From NCBI GenBank assembly GCA_032622095.1, contig CP136068.1:116981509-117045508 (forward strand): a stretch of DNA of 64,000 nt, given 5' to 3'. Position 1 is the stretch's first letter; each line of letters starts with the position of its first letter. The notes beneath the pieces were generated by a model that was not told the origin of the DNA, did no database searches, and saw nothing but the letters and a program-made list of their open reading frames with translations. Of the stretch, positions 44,476 through 56,284 are shown one piece after another. The translations under genes were made by a program, and so were the position numbers. This DNA comes from Siphonodentalium dalli. Taxonomy: Eukaryota > Mollusca > Scaphopoda > Gadilida > Siphonodentaliidae.

Positions 44476-47400
44476 CAATGTGTACATGTATAACTGGTGG
44501 ACGAATCCATTACAATGTGTACATGTATAACTGATGGGAGAATTAATTACAACGTGTACATGTATAACTGCTGGGGACAGTCCATTACAACGTGTACATG
44601 TATAACTGGTGGGGACAATCCATTACAATGTGTAGTTGTATAACTGATGGGAGAATCCATTACAATGTGTACATGTATAACTGGTGGGAGAATCCATTAC
44701 AATGTGTACATGTATAACTGGTGGGAGAATCAATTACGACATGTACATGTATAACTGATGGGAGAATCAATTACGACATGTACATGTATAACTGGTGGGA
44801 GAAACCAATACAATGCGTACATGTATAACTGATGGGAGAATCAATTACGACATGTACATGTATAACTGGTGGGAGAAACCAATACAATGTGTACATGTAT
44901 AACTGATGGGAGAATCAATTACAACATGTACATGTATAACTGATGGGAGAATCAATTACAACATGTACATTTATAACTGGTGGGAGAAACCAATACAATG
45001 TGTACATGTATAACTGGTGGGAGAATCCATTACAACGTGTACATGTATAACTGGTGGGAGACTCCATTACAATGTGTACATGTATAACTGCTGGGAGAAT
45101 CAATTACAATGTGTACATGTATAACTGGTGTGAGAATCCATTACAACATGTACATGTATAACTGCTGGGAGAATCAATTACAACGTGTACATGTATAACT
45201 GGTGGGAAAAACCAATACAATGTGTACATGTATAACTGATGGGTGAATCCATTACAATATGTACATGTATAACTGGTGTGAGAATCCATTACAATGTGTA
45301 CATGTATAACGGGTGTGATAATCTATTACAATGTGTACATGTATAACTGGTGTGAGAATCCATTACAATGTGTACATGTATAACTGGTGGGATAATCTAT
45401 TACAATGTGAACATGTATAACTGCTAGGGACAATCCATTACAACGTGTACATGTATAACTGATGGGTGAATCCATTACAATATGTACATGTATAACTGAT
45501 GGGAGAATCCATTACAATGTGTACATGTATAACGGGTGGGATAATCTATTACAATGTGTACATGTATAACTGGTGGGATAATCTATTACAATGTGAACAT
45601 GTATAACTGCTGGGGACAATCCATTACAACGTGTACATGTATAACTGATGGGTGAATCCATTACAATATGTACATGTATAACTGATGGGAGAATCCATTA
45701 CAACGTGTACATGTATAACTGGTGGGAGAAACCAATACAATGTGTACATGTATAACTGATGGGTGAATCCATTACAATATGTACATGTATAACTGGTGTG
45801 AGAATCCATTACAACATGTACATGTATAACTGCTGGGAGAATCAATTACACCGTGTACATGTATAACTGGTGGGAGAAACCAATACAATGTGTACATGTA
45901 TAACTGATGGGTGAATCCATTACAATATGTACATGTATAACTGAAGGGAGAATCCATTACAATGTGTACATGTATAACTGGTGGGATAATCTATTACAAT
46001 GTGAACATGTATAACTGCTGGGGACAATCCATTACAACGTGTACATGTATAACTGATGGGTGAATCCATTACAATATGTACATGTATAACTGATGGGAGA
46101 ATCCATTACAATGTGTACATGTATAACGGGTGGGATAATCTATTACAATGTGTACATGTATAACTGGTGGGATAATCTATTACAATGTGAACATGTATAA
46201 CTGCTGGGGACAATCCATTACAACGTGTACATGTATAACTGATGGGTGAATCCATTACAATATGTACATGTATAACTGATGGGAGAATCCATTACAACGT
46301 GTACATGTATAACTGGTGGGAGAAACCAATATGTACATGTATAACTGATGGGAGAATCCATTACAACGTGTACATGTATAACTGATGGGTGAATCCATTA
46401 CAATGTGTACATGTATAACTGATGGGTGAATCCATTACAATGTGTACATGTATAACTGGTGGGAGACTCCATTACAATGTGTACATGTATAACTGCTGGG
46501 AGAATCAATTACAATGTGTACATGTATAACTGGTGTGAGAATCCATTACAACATGTACATGTATAACTGCTGGGAGAATCAATTACAACGTGTACATGTA
46601 TAACTGGTGGGAGAAACCAATACAATAAGTACATGTATAACTGCTGGGAGAATCAATTACAACGTGTACATGTGTAACTGATGGGTGAATCCATTACAAT
46701 ATGTACATGTATAACTGGTGTGAGAATCCATTACAATGTGTACATGTATAACGGGTGGGATAATCTATTACAATGTGTACATGTATAACTGGTGTGAGAA
46801 TCCATTACAATGTATACATGTATAACTGATGGTAGAATCCATTACAATGTGTACATGTATAACTGATGGTAGAATCCATTACAATGTGTACATGTATAAC
46901 TGATGGGAGAATCCATTACAATGTGTACATGTATAACTGATGGGAGAATCCATTACAATGTGTACATGTATAACTGATGGGAGAATCCATTACAATGTGT
47001 ACATGTATAACTGGTGGGATAATCTATTACAATGTGAACATGTATAACTGCTGGGGACAATCCATTACAACGTGTACATGTATAACTGATGGGTGAATCC
47101 ATTACAATATGTACATGTATAACTGATGGGAGAATCCATTACAATGTGTACATGTATAACGGGTGGGATAATCTATTACAATGTGTACATGTATAACTGG
47201 TGGGATAATCTATTACAATGTGAACATGTATAACTGCTGGGGACAATCCATTACAACGTGTACATGTATAACTGATGGGTGAATCCATTACAATATGTAC
47301 ATGTATAACTGATGGGAGAATCCATTACAACGTGTACATGTATAACTGGTGGGAGAAACCAATACAATGTGTACATGTATAACTGATGGGTGAATCCATT

Positions 47401-50397
47401 ACAATATGTACATGTATAACTGGTGTGAGAATCCATTACAACATGTACATGTATAACTGCTGGGAGAATCAATTACAACGTGTACATGTATAACTGGTGG
47501 GAGAAACCAATACAATGTGTACATGTATAACTGATGGGTGAATCCATTACAATATGTACATGTATAACTGAAGGGAGAATCCATTACAATGTGTACATGT
47601 ATAACTGGTGGGATAATCTATTACAATGTGAACATGTATAACTGCTGGGGACAATCCATTACAACGTGTACATGTATAACTGATGGGTGAATCCATTACA
47701 ATATGTACATGTATAACTGATGGGAGAATCCATTACAATGTGTACATGTATAACGGGTGGGATAATCTATTACAATGTGTACATGTATAACTAGTGGGAT
47801 AATCTATTACAATGTGAACATGTATAACTGCTGGGGACAATCCATTACAACGTGTACATGTATAACTGATGGGTGAATCCATTACAATATGTACATGTAT
47901 AACTGATGGGAGAATCCATTACAACGTGTACATGTATAACTGATGGGAGAAACCAATACAATGTGTACATGTATAACTGATGGGTGAATCCATTACAATA
48001 TGTACATGTATAACTGGTGTGAGAATCCATTACAATGTGTACATGTATAACTGATGGGTGAATCCATTACAATATGTCCATGTATAACTGATGGGAGAAT
48101 CCATTACAATGTGTACATGTATAACTGGTGGGGACAATCCATTACAATATGTACATGTATAACTGATGGGAGAATCCATTACAATGTGTACATGTATAAC
48201 TGATGTGAGAATCCATTAAAATGTGTACATGTATAACTGCTGGGAGAATCCATTACAATGTGTACATGTATAACTGCTGGGAGAATCAATTACAACATAT
48301 ACATGTATAACTGGTGGGATAATCTATTACAATGTGTACATATATAACTGGTGGGATAATCTATTACAATGTGAACATGTATAACTGCTGGGGACAATCC
48401 GTTACAACATGTACATGTATAACTGATGGGTGAATCCGTTACAACATGTACATGTATAACTGATGGGTGAATCCATTACAATATGTACATGTATAACTGG
48501 TGGGAGAATCCATTACAACGTGTACATGTATAACTGGTGGGAGAATCCATTACAACGTGTACATGTATAACTGATGGGAGAATCCATTACAATATGTACA
48601 TGTATAACTGATGGGAGAATCCATTACAACGTGTACATGTATAACTGATGGGTGAATCCATTACAATGTGTACATGTATAACTGATGGGTGAATCCATTA
48701 CAATGTGTACATGTATAACTGGTGGGAGAATCCATTACAATGTATACATGTATAACTGGTGTGAGAATCCATTACAACGTGTACATGTATAACTGATGGG
48801 AGAATCCATTACAATGTATACATGTATAACTGGTGTGAGAATCCATTACAACGTGTACATGTATAACTGATGGGAGAATCCATTACAATGTATACATGTA
48901 TAACTGGTGGGTGAATCCATTACAATGTGTACATGTATAACTGATGGGAGAATCCATTGCACTGTGTACATGTATAACTGATGTGAGAATCCATTACAAT
49001 TTGTACATGTATAACTGGTGGGAGAATCCATTACAATGTGTACATGTATAACTGGCGGGAGACTCCATTACAATGTGTGCATGGTAACTGATGTGAGAAT
49101 CCATTACAATATGTACATGTATAACTGATGGGAGAATACATTACAATGTGTACATGTATAACTGGTGGGATAATCCATTACAATGTGTACATGTATAACT
49201 GGCGGGAGAATCCATTACAACGTGTACATGTATAACTGATGGGTGAATCCATTACAATATGTACATGTATAACTGGTGGGAGAATCCATTACAATGTGTA
49301 CATGTATAACTGGTGGGAGAATCCATTACAACATGTACATGTATAACTGATGGGTGAATCCATTACAATGTGTACATGTATAACTGATGGGAGAATACAT
49401 TACAATGTGTACATGTATAATTGGCGGGAGAATCCATTACAACGTGTACATGTATAACTGATGGGTGAATCCATTACAATGTGTACATGTATAACTGGTG
49501 GGAGAAACCAATACAATGTGTACATGTATAACTGCTGGGAGAATCAATTACAATGTGTACATGTATAACTGGTGGGAGAATCCATTACAATGTGTACATG
49601 TATCACTGGTGTGAGAATCCATTACAATGCGTACATGTATAACTGGTGGCAGAATCCATTACAACGTGTACATGTATAACTGATGTGAGAATCCGTTACA
49701 ATGTGTACATGTATAACTGGCGGGAGACTCCATTACAACGTGTACATGTATAACTGGTGGGACAGTCCATTACAATGTGTACATGTATAACTGGTGGGAC
49801 AGTCCATTACAATGTGTACATGTATAACTGGTGGGACAGTCCATTACAATGTGTACATGTATAACTGGCGGGAGACTCCATTACAACGTGTACATGTATA
49901 ACTGGTGGGACAGTCCATTACAATGTGTACATGTATAACTGGCGGGAGAATCCATTACAATGTGTACATGTATAACTGGCGGGAGACTCCATTACAACGT
50001 GTACATGTATAACTGGTGGGACAGTCCATTACAATGTGTACATGTATAACTGGTGGGACAGTCCATTACAATGTGTACATGTATAACTGGTGGGACAGTC
50101 CATTACAATGTGTACATGTATAACTGGCGGGAGACTCCATTACAACGTGTACATGTATAACTTGTGGGAGAATCCATTACAACGTGTACATGTATAACTG
50201 GTGGGAGAATCCATTACAATGTGTGCATGTTAACTGATGGGATAATCCATTACAATGTGTGCATGTTAACTGATGGGATAATCCATTACAATGTGTACAT
50301 GTATAACTGCTGGGGACAATCCATTACAACGTGTACATGTATAACTGATGGGACAGTCCATTAAAATGTGTACATGTATAACTGATGGGAGAATCCA
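44476..50397 (+). repeat. 37-bp minisatellite, about 160 copies
   Basis: The unit is CCATTACAATGTG, then TACATGTATAACTG, then RTGGGAGAAT, 37 bp in total. Nearly every unit keeps the palindrome TACATGTA. Variation is concentrated at a few positions (AATGTG/AACGTG/AATATG, GATGGG/GGTGGG/GCTGGG, GAGAAT/GTGAAT/GACAGT, CCATTA/CAATTA/CTATTA). A higher-order pattern is visible: blocks at 45.4-46.0 kb reappear at 47.0-47.6 kb, 1,627 bp (44 units) away. The array grew from a segment of MITE-1. Confidence 0.97.
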
Positions 50398-50444
50398 GTT
50401 TGTAAAGAAAGTGTTAAAGCCACATGACGGTTAGCGCTCCAATA
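50398..50444 (+). mobile_element. 3' end of MITE-1 bordering the array
   Basis: The last unit continues as TCCAGTTTGTAAAGAAAGTG followed by TTAA, which is the 3' terminus and target site of MITE-1. The flank GCCACATGACGGTTAGCGCTCC matches that after the copy at 38774-39028 (ACCCACATGGCGTTAGCGCTCC in parts), so the two elements may descend from one duplicated locus. Confidence 0.85.
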
Positions 50445-50734
50445 TACACCTGATAATACACCTAATAATACACCTGATAATACACCTGATAATACACCTA
50501 ATAATACACCTAATAATACACCTGATAATACACCTGATAATACACCTGATAATACACCTAATAATACACCTAATAATACACCTAATAATACACCTAATAA
50601 TACACCTAATAATACACCTAATAATACACCTAATAATACACCTAATAATACACCTAATAATACACCTAATAATACACCTAATAATACACCTAATAATACA
50701 CCTAATAATACACCTAATAATACACCTGATAATA
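50445..50734 (+). repeat. 12-bp array ACACCTRATAAT, about 24 copies
   Basis: Perfect 12-bp periodicity with one variable base (A or G). G-containing units cluster at the left end and the right two thirds are homogeneous except the last unit. Twelve being a multiple of three, the minus strand stays open as an I-I-R-C repeat. That frame is a by-product. Confidence 0.95.
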
Positions 50735-51305
50735 TTCCATTTTTTTTGAATTGTCAAATATTTGAATAGATCATGCCATGAATCTCTACTCTGGCTAACG
50801 CTAATAATGTACTTCACTGTAGGTGAATGTCACAACACAAAATTGCATGCTTCTCTATTACTTTTGTAAGCTGATATCGCAATAAACATTGAATTAATTT
50901 ACCAAGGAGAAATTCCATAATTGTAAGCAAATCAGAATCGCTCACGGTCACTTAAATCTTGAAATTTCCAGTTGGGACCTTCAAGTACATTATTAAGGAA
51001 CACATAATAACTAAGAAATATATTCCCCGCTTAATTTTTTCGACTTTATAAGGTTCCCTGTCAAAATAGTCCAGTGCATTTATGATACAAAAGTGACAAA
51101 CCTCAAACTAATTGCAACACAACGTTTCTTAGAAGGATTATGTCTATTGACCAATTATAAACAACATATAATACTAAAAATAAAAAAGGATCAATAAATG
51201 CGAAATTGGTAAATTTTGTGAAATAAATTTGTTATATGGTAAAAGAGTCTATTTATAGCTTTTCAAGGAAGTTTATAAAAAAACTTCGTTGCGTACACAA
51301 TCCTG

Positions 51306-52611
51306 GGCCCTGTTAGATGAAGCAATGTCATAAGATTATCTTAACTTGAGATGGACTTAATCTAAGATATAAGGTGGAACTTATGATGTAACTTTTCCGT
51401 TTCAAGAACGCGTTTCACAAAACAAGATTAAGTCCTACGTAAGTAGTAAATTAAGTTCCCGCTCATTTAGACTGGTTATCGACAATTTTCTACAGCCCGG
51501 AACAAAATAAAATGTGGGCTTGTGCAATCTATGTACGGCATTGAGATGTTATCGAGAAAGAGCCGAGTCCGAGTTGACATTATTGTGTGACAGGGATGCT
51601 GGATAGCGGTTGGGGTGGGGATGGGCGAATCAGCGCATATATCTCAATTATTGTCTATAGTCACTGGCCTTATATTCGCATATGGATCTTAGACTTGCAT
51701 GGGTTCCACGATGTAAATTCGAACATGAGTACAACGCAGGCTCTTAAACTGACGAGCTTGGCGTTTACTGGTGAGTGTCAGAAATAAGACAATATAATAA
51801 TATGGATCGATGCATGACTGCGACCATGCATTCACGCCGAGTTAATCCACTGAGAGCAATGATCAGGCGGCGATTTTTGTTATGTGAGCCGATATAACAC
51901 GTGTATTTTCGACCATCGCTCTCTACGTGTAGCAATAATCAAAATAAATCGGCGATGTCATCAGGGCACACATAGGTCATTTTTCGATTCAAAGGGAAAT
52001 TAAAAAATATTTGTTTGAGTAACTTTTTTATTATTTTTATGCAGATGTATATCTATCGGTTGTCATACCATGGATATATATATATAACTACGTTTTCATT
52101 AGCACACTCGCATTAAGGGGTGTCATCGTTACGGGTGTGTATATCATAAATACAGTGTGCTGTACACTGGTAATCCCACCCCTGCAAAAAACAACATGAC
52201 ACAAATTTGGACAGCCTTGAAAATCACAACATGGGCGTGGGCATTAATGTCCAAAAAGCACCACGTGATAATGTTCCAACCATTTCGAATAGGATATTTT
52301 GCTCTAATCTCTTCATCGTCCATGCAATCCAGTGAATTGTTTCTGTCCCAAATAGCCTTTGTCGTCGTAGATCTCTCCGTAATTGCAAAATAACTTAGGC
52401 CGCCATATTTGTGATCGATATGCCACTTATTACGTGGGTCTTAACTTTAAGATTATCTTAAGACACCTCACACCAGTCTCAAAGTTAAGACCAAAGTTAA
52501 GACTATCTTAAGTTAAGACCTTGTTCGTGAAACGCGCTTATGATTAAAGTTTGAACTTATGACCATCTTAAGTCCCAACTATGTCATAAGTTGCTTTCAT
52601 GAAACAGGACC
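51306..52611. mobile_element. PIF/Harbinger-like element with CTG duplication
   Basis: It interrupts the left arm of the foldback. The matching point of the right arm (about 54370-54395) is uninterrupted. CTG lies on both sides (51303-51305 and 52612-52614). Termini GGCCCTGTTAGATGAAGC and, inverted, GGTCCTGTTTCATGAAAGC are imperfect TIRs. Subterminal regions hold many CTTAAGT and TTAAGAC words. A decayed frame on the minus strand near 52395-52290 contains LDCMDDEEIRAKY, like the N-terminal part of PIF/Harbinger transposases. A 3-bp duplication fits that superfamily. A second, inverted copy lies at 62245-64000. Confidence 0.65.
52200..52395 (-). pseudogene. possible Harbinger transposase N-terminal remnant
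   Basis: The minus strand reads ERSTTTKAIWDRNNSLDCMD and on through DEEIRAKY, then continues open but unlike a transposase. An Asp-Arg-x-x-x-Leu-Asp followed by Asp-Asp-Glu-x-Ile and a basic-Tyr is a pattern I associate with the start of PIF/Harbinger DDE nucleases. The catalytic domain is absent, so the element cannot move itself. Weakly supported by motif only. Confidence 0.35.
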
Positions 52612-54690
52612 CTGATTACAGAACAGATAACATTTTCCAGATAGGTTGAGTATTTTTCGAGTTATGTGCCTCCAAAATTGGGAGTTTGTCTAATTTTGGA
52701 GCCTCAATTTCCAAGAATTTAGCTAAAATCCTTATTTTACGGTCTAATATTTAAAAAACTAGAGAAAATGTGATATCTTGATGTTGTAATAGATTCCTCA
52801 CTATATTGTACACAAAACTGATTGCTTCATGCATCTATGATCGAGCAGACAAAAATATTCTTTAACAAAATGTGTGTCCCATTGTATGGACTTTGTAAAT
52901 TTGCCTTTTGACACAGAACTCGTGTGATGAAATACCATATTTGAGGTCATACAACTCAATAAACTGATATCCATATGCCCTGTATATCTCGTAACCACTT
53001 AAGTGTACTAGGTTGAATACACTGTGCTGGAGTTGCTAAACACATATGTGCCAAAACCATCTTATGGCCCTATGAATCCTTAGTAATTGACACTTTTCGA
53101 CTGTTTTGGGGTGTTTTTGTCCATTTTTCAAATTTTGTTTTGGCGCAATTAATAAACAACAATGAATATAATTAGTGTGTAATGTGTAAAATCATTTGAA
53201 CGTTCCTTCTAAAACACTTAGAGTTGGAAAAATAGGATAACATTGGTTATGCCAAGCAGCAGTCACTAGATTTCACATATTTTTCAAGAAACTGACCAAA
53301 TTTGAACATTGATAATGGGGTAGGTGAAATCACAAAAGGCTATGATCTTGTCATCATATTCTAGTCATCGGAGACAAATGGTTGTTTTATTCCAGTTTGG
53401 TAGATTATTCTTGCATAATGAAAAGTTTAGTACTTTAGTGGAGGTTTATTTAGAACGTTATGAGCATGCTATATAGAACCCCGACATAATGATTCACCAT
53501 TTCGCCATCGAGTTGCAACAAAAAGGATCGTAGCTCTAAATATGAACATCCAAACACGAAGCAGTATACTATGTATCAAAGAATATTGATTTTAGGAGCT
53601 GGTGATAGTAATGTGTTATCCATCAAGGTCAATGTTTTCTGAGATTTTTTCAATATGATTTCCCCTACACCATCTTTCAGATATTCAAATTTGGCATCAG
53701 TTTCCAGAAAAATGAGTCAAATTCAGTGACATTCATTGACATATCCAATATAAGGCTATTATTTCAACACTAAGGTGTTTTAGGAGGGAAGTTCAAATCA
53801 TTTTACACATTAAACGCATTGTTTTTACTATTTGTACACAAAAACCTTTAAAAATGGACAAAAACGCCCAAAATGGCATTTTTATGAGTCAATTCTCAGG
53901 ATTCATAGGGGCCATAATTTGATTTTCTACACCATGATTTTGGAAATTCCTTTAGTGTGTTTAACTATGTATACTTAAGTGATTATGAGAAATACAGGGA
54001 AAATTGATATATATTTATTGAGTTGTATGACCTCAAATATGCTATTTCATCATGCGGGTTCTGGACCACAGGCAAATTTGGCTGAGTCCATACAATGGTG
54101 GAACACACATTTTGTTTAAGAATATTTTTGTCCTCTCAATCATAGATGCATAAAGAAATCATATTTTGTGCACAACCGAGAGGAAATGACTATAACAAGA
54201 AATCTCTTCATTTTCTTTAGTTTTTAAAATACAAGACCATAAAAAATGGTTTGAACTAATTTTGAGCAATTGAGGCTCCGAAATTAGATAAACTCCAAAT
54301 TTTGGAGGCACATAACTAAAACAATACTCAACGTATCTTGGAAAGGTTTTCTGTTCTGTAATCAGAGTTGTGTACTCTACAACATTGATATATAAATGGA
54401 AGGTCTTGTGAAATAAAGTTTTTTTATAAACATTCTTGAAAAGCCATAAATTTATTTAACAAAATTCATCAATTTCGCCTTGATTCTTTTTTATTTTTAG
54501 TATGTTGTTTGTGATGGGTTAATGTACTTATTCCCACTGAGAAACTGTGTTGCAATTAGTTTGAGGTGAAACCATAAATGCACTGGACTAAAACTTCAAA
54601 AAGTTCCAAGGTTTTTTTTACTGGTGGCATATGATCTCTACGGGCGTTAGCCATAGGCCCATAGTAGAGATTCATGGCATGATATAATAC

Positions 54691-55274
54691 TTGAACTACC
54701 TGTCCCAGAAAGACGCATCATAACAAATACAACTTTAAACACGATGTTTGGGTCACAAACAGAACACAGTCATGTGCACGGTATGGAACAGAAAAGAGCG
54801 TTTTGTGTTATACAACTGATAATACAGCTGATGATATTCGATTTCTATATTTCCCCAGTATAGAAATAGGTCAATAAATGCTTGAACTACCTTTCAACGA
54901 GCATGATTTGGCCCACAATGTTTGGTTCCCCAACAAAACAGAGTCATTTGTATGGCATGGAACATAAAAGAGCGTTCTGTGTTAGTCTATTCCCGATATG
55001 GTAGAAATAAAGTGCGTTTAGTTCAGTTATGTGCGAAAAATTGAAAACAGTTAGAAAATGGCTGTAACAATGTAATGTACAGTATTTTTCAGAGCATGTC
55101 AAGCCGGTATAACAATATTTCGTGTATTTGTCAACCTATCTTATACCTCCTTCCAAATTACGTGGACAGATTTGAAGTTCGAATGAGGGCGTAAATTCTG
55201 CTATAGGAAAGTTATAATGGAACGGATGTTCGACGTAAGTGAGCACCTAAACTACGACAGCCATTGGAGGGGCC
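54691..55274. other. decayed repeats
   Basis: CACGGTATGGAACAGAAAAGAG, GGCATGGAACATAAAAGAG and TGGTAGAAATAAAG recur here and at 44040-44125. No gene. Confidence 0.4.
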
Positions 55275-55548
55275 ATGTACCCAGCTTTAGAAAAATAGTG
55301 TTTTGGGTACCCCAGCTTGACCTTTGCATTGTTTAGCATATACACAGCTGACCTACATGTTGAAGAAACATCGCATGCTATCAAATGACGCATGGGTAAT
55401 CATCTGTAACATTTTAATTTCTGACTAGTATCGGTGATATTACTTTATGTTTTACGAAAAAGTATATAACATAGCACCGCAAAGGTCAAACTGGGTACCA
55501 AAAACACCTATCCCCGAGGCTGTGTACCCAACGCACCAAAATGCAGTA
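55275..55548. mobile_element. 274-bp inverted-repeat element
   Basis: Arms of about 55 bp: GTACCCAGCTTTAG, then GTGTTTTGGGTACC, then CAGCTTGACCTTTGC on the left, and GCAAAGGTCAAACTGGGTACC with the complementary outer part on the right. Spacer about 145 bp. No target duplication defined. Confidence 0.6.
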
Positions 55549-55559
55549 TTTTGTGTGTT

Positions 55560-55846
55560 AGTTTAAATATAGGTACACACAAACTTTTAATATACATCTT
55601 AGTAATAAAAATAACAACGTAATATGTGAAACAAGTTAAAAACGCAATAGTAAAATCACATTATCAAACCTAGTGTGCATACATTCTAAGCATAAGATAA
55701 AACAATGGTAACATGTGAAACAATTGAAATACACAATAATAAAATCACAGTATCAAACTTAGTGTGCATACACGTTCTAGGCATAGGATAACAACAATGG
55801 TAACATGTGATCAAAGTAGAAATATACTCACATTATTTAACCCTTT
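55560..55846 (+). repeat. three tandem units of about 100 bp
   Basis: Each unit runs ACAATGGTAACATGTGAAAC, AACACAATAG, AAATCACA, TATCAAACTTAGTGTGCATAC and CTAAGCATAAGATAA. It is the same repeat as at 44290-44470. Here the units lead into an intact MITE-1; at 44.5 kb they lead into the minisatellite. Confidence 0.75.
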
Positions 55847-55850
55847 ACTT

Positions 55851-56084
55851 ACTAAATACTCATTGCCGCCTTTATGAAATGTTCAGATAATAATTAAGTT
55901 CAACAAACGAAATAGGCCGTTTGTTGAACTTATTATCTGAATATTTACAGTTAATACATATCATTCTGCACTTGACCTATCTATTTGTCGTCTGCGTATA
56001 TTACCTGTACATCCCTTGGGTAATAGACCATTCCAATAGTACACTTTTATAACTGATGAGAGAATACATTTAGTAAAGACAGGG
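55851..56084 (+). mobile_element. MITE-1 copy with TTAA on both sides
   Basis: TTAA (55847-55850), CCCTTTACTTACTAAAT, a central palindrome with AAGTTCAACAAACG and CGTTTGTTGAACTT arms, CATTTAGTAAAGACAGGG and TTAA (56085-56088). Holds one copy of the minisatellite-forming region in diverged form (CCATTCCAATAGTACACTT). Confidence 0.88.
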
Positions 56085-56217
56085 TTAAATGTTTAATTAT
56101 AGGCATCAAATAACAACAATTGTAACAACTTGAAAACAAGTGAAGAAACTAAAGTAAAACCACATATCAACGAGGGTTACACACTAATCTGAACGTGTAC
56201 TGCATGCATGTATAGTT

Positions 56218-56281
56218 AGTTGTACATGTAAGTTGCAAAACATTTTATTAATATAATGTTTTGCAACTTACATGTACAACT
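56218..56281. repeat. perfect 27-bp inverted repeat
   Basis: AGTTGTACATGTAAGTTGC and the following AAAACATT are repeated in inverse after a 10-nt AT-rich loop (56245-56254). It could form a very stable hairpin. No tRNA or known RNA resemblance. Possibly the remains of a short foldback MITE. Confidence 0.85.
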
Positions 56282-56284
56282 GGA

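Larger units (their letters stand above)
50770..54690. repeat. large foldback (inverted repeat) structure
   Basis: Left arm about 50770-53340 and right arm about 53655-54690 are inverted, diverged copies. Matching points are ATCATGCCATGAATCTCTAC at both outer ends, CAGTGCATTTATG, CTCAAACTAATTGCAACAC, AAAAATAAAAAAG, ATTACAGAACAG, GGAGGCACATAAC, ATGACCTCAAATATG and AATTTGG with AAACTGA near the centre. The left arm is longer because of a 1.3-kb insertion (51306-52611) and about 250 bp of extra DNA at 50812-51060. The central spacer is about 315 bp. No transposase-like frame is seen in the arms. Confidence 0.8.

Noticed and set aside
44915-49031. Many minus-strand frames of 60-73 codons with a Tyr/Thr/Cys-rich repeat
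   Set aside because: They are translations of the 37-bp minisatellite. They repeat every three units and end at random variants. Not genes.
44476-50397. CRISPR-like array of regularly spaced repeats
   Set aside because: The units are contiguous without unique spacers, the genome is eukaryotic and no cas gene is present. It is a minisatellite.
50431-50817. 128-codon minus frame with an I-I-R-C repeat
   Set aside because: By-product of a 12-bp array whose length is a multiple of three.
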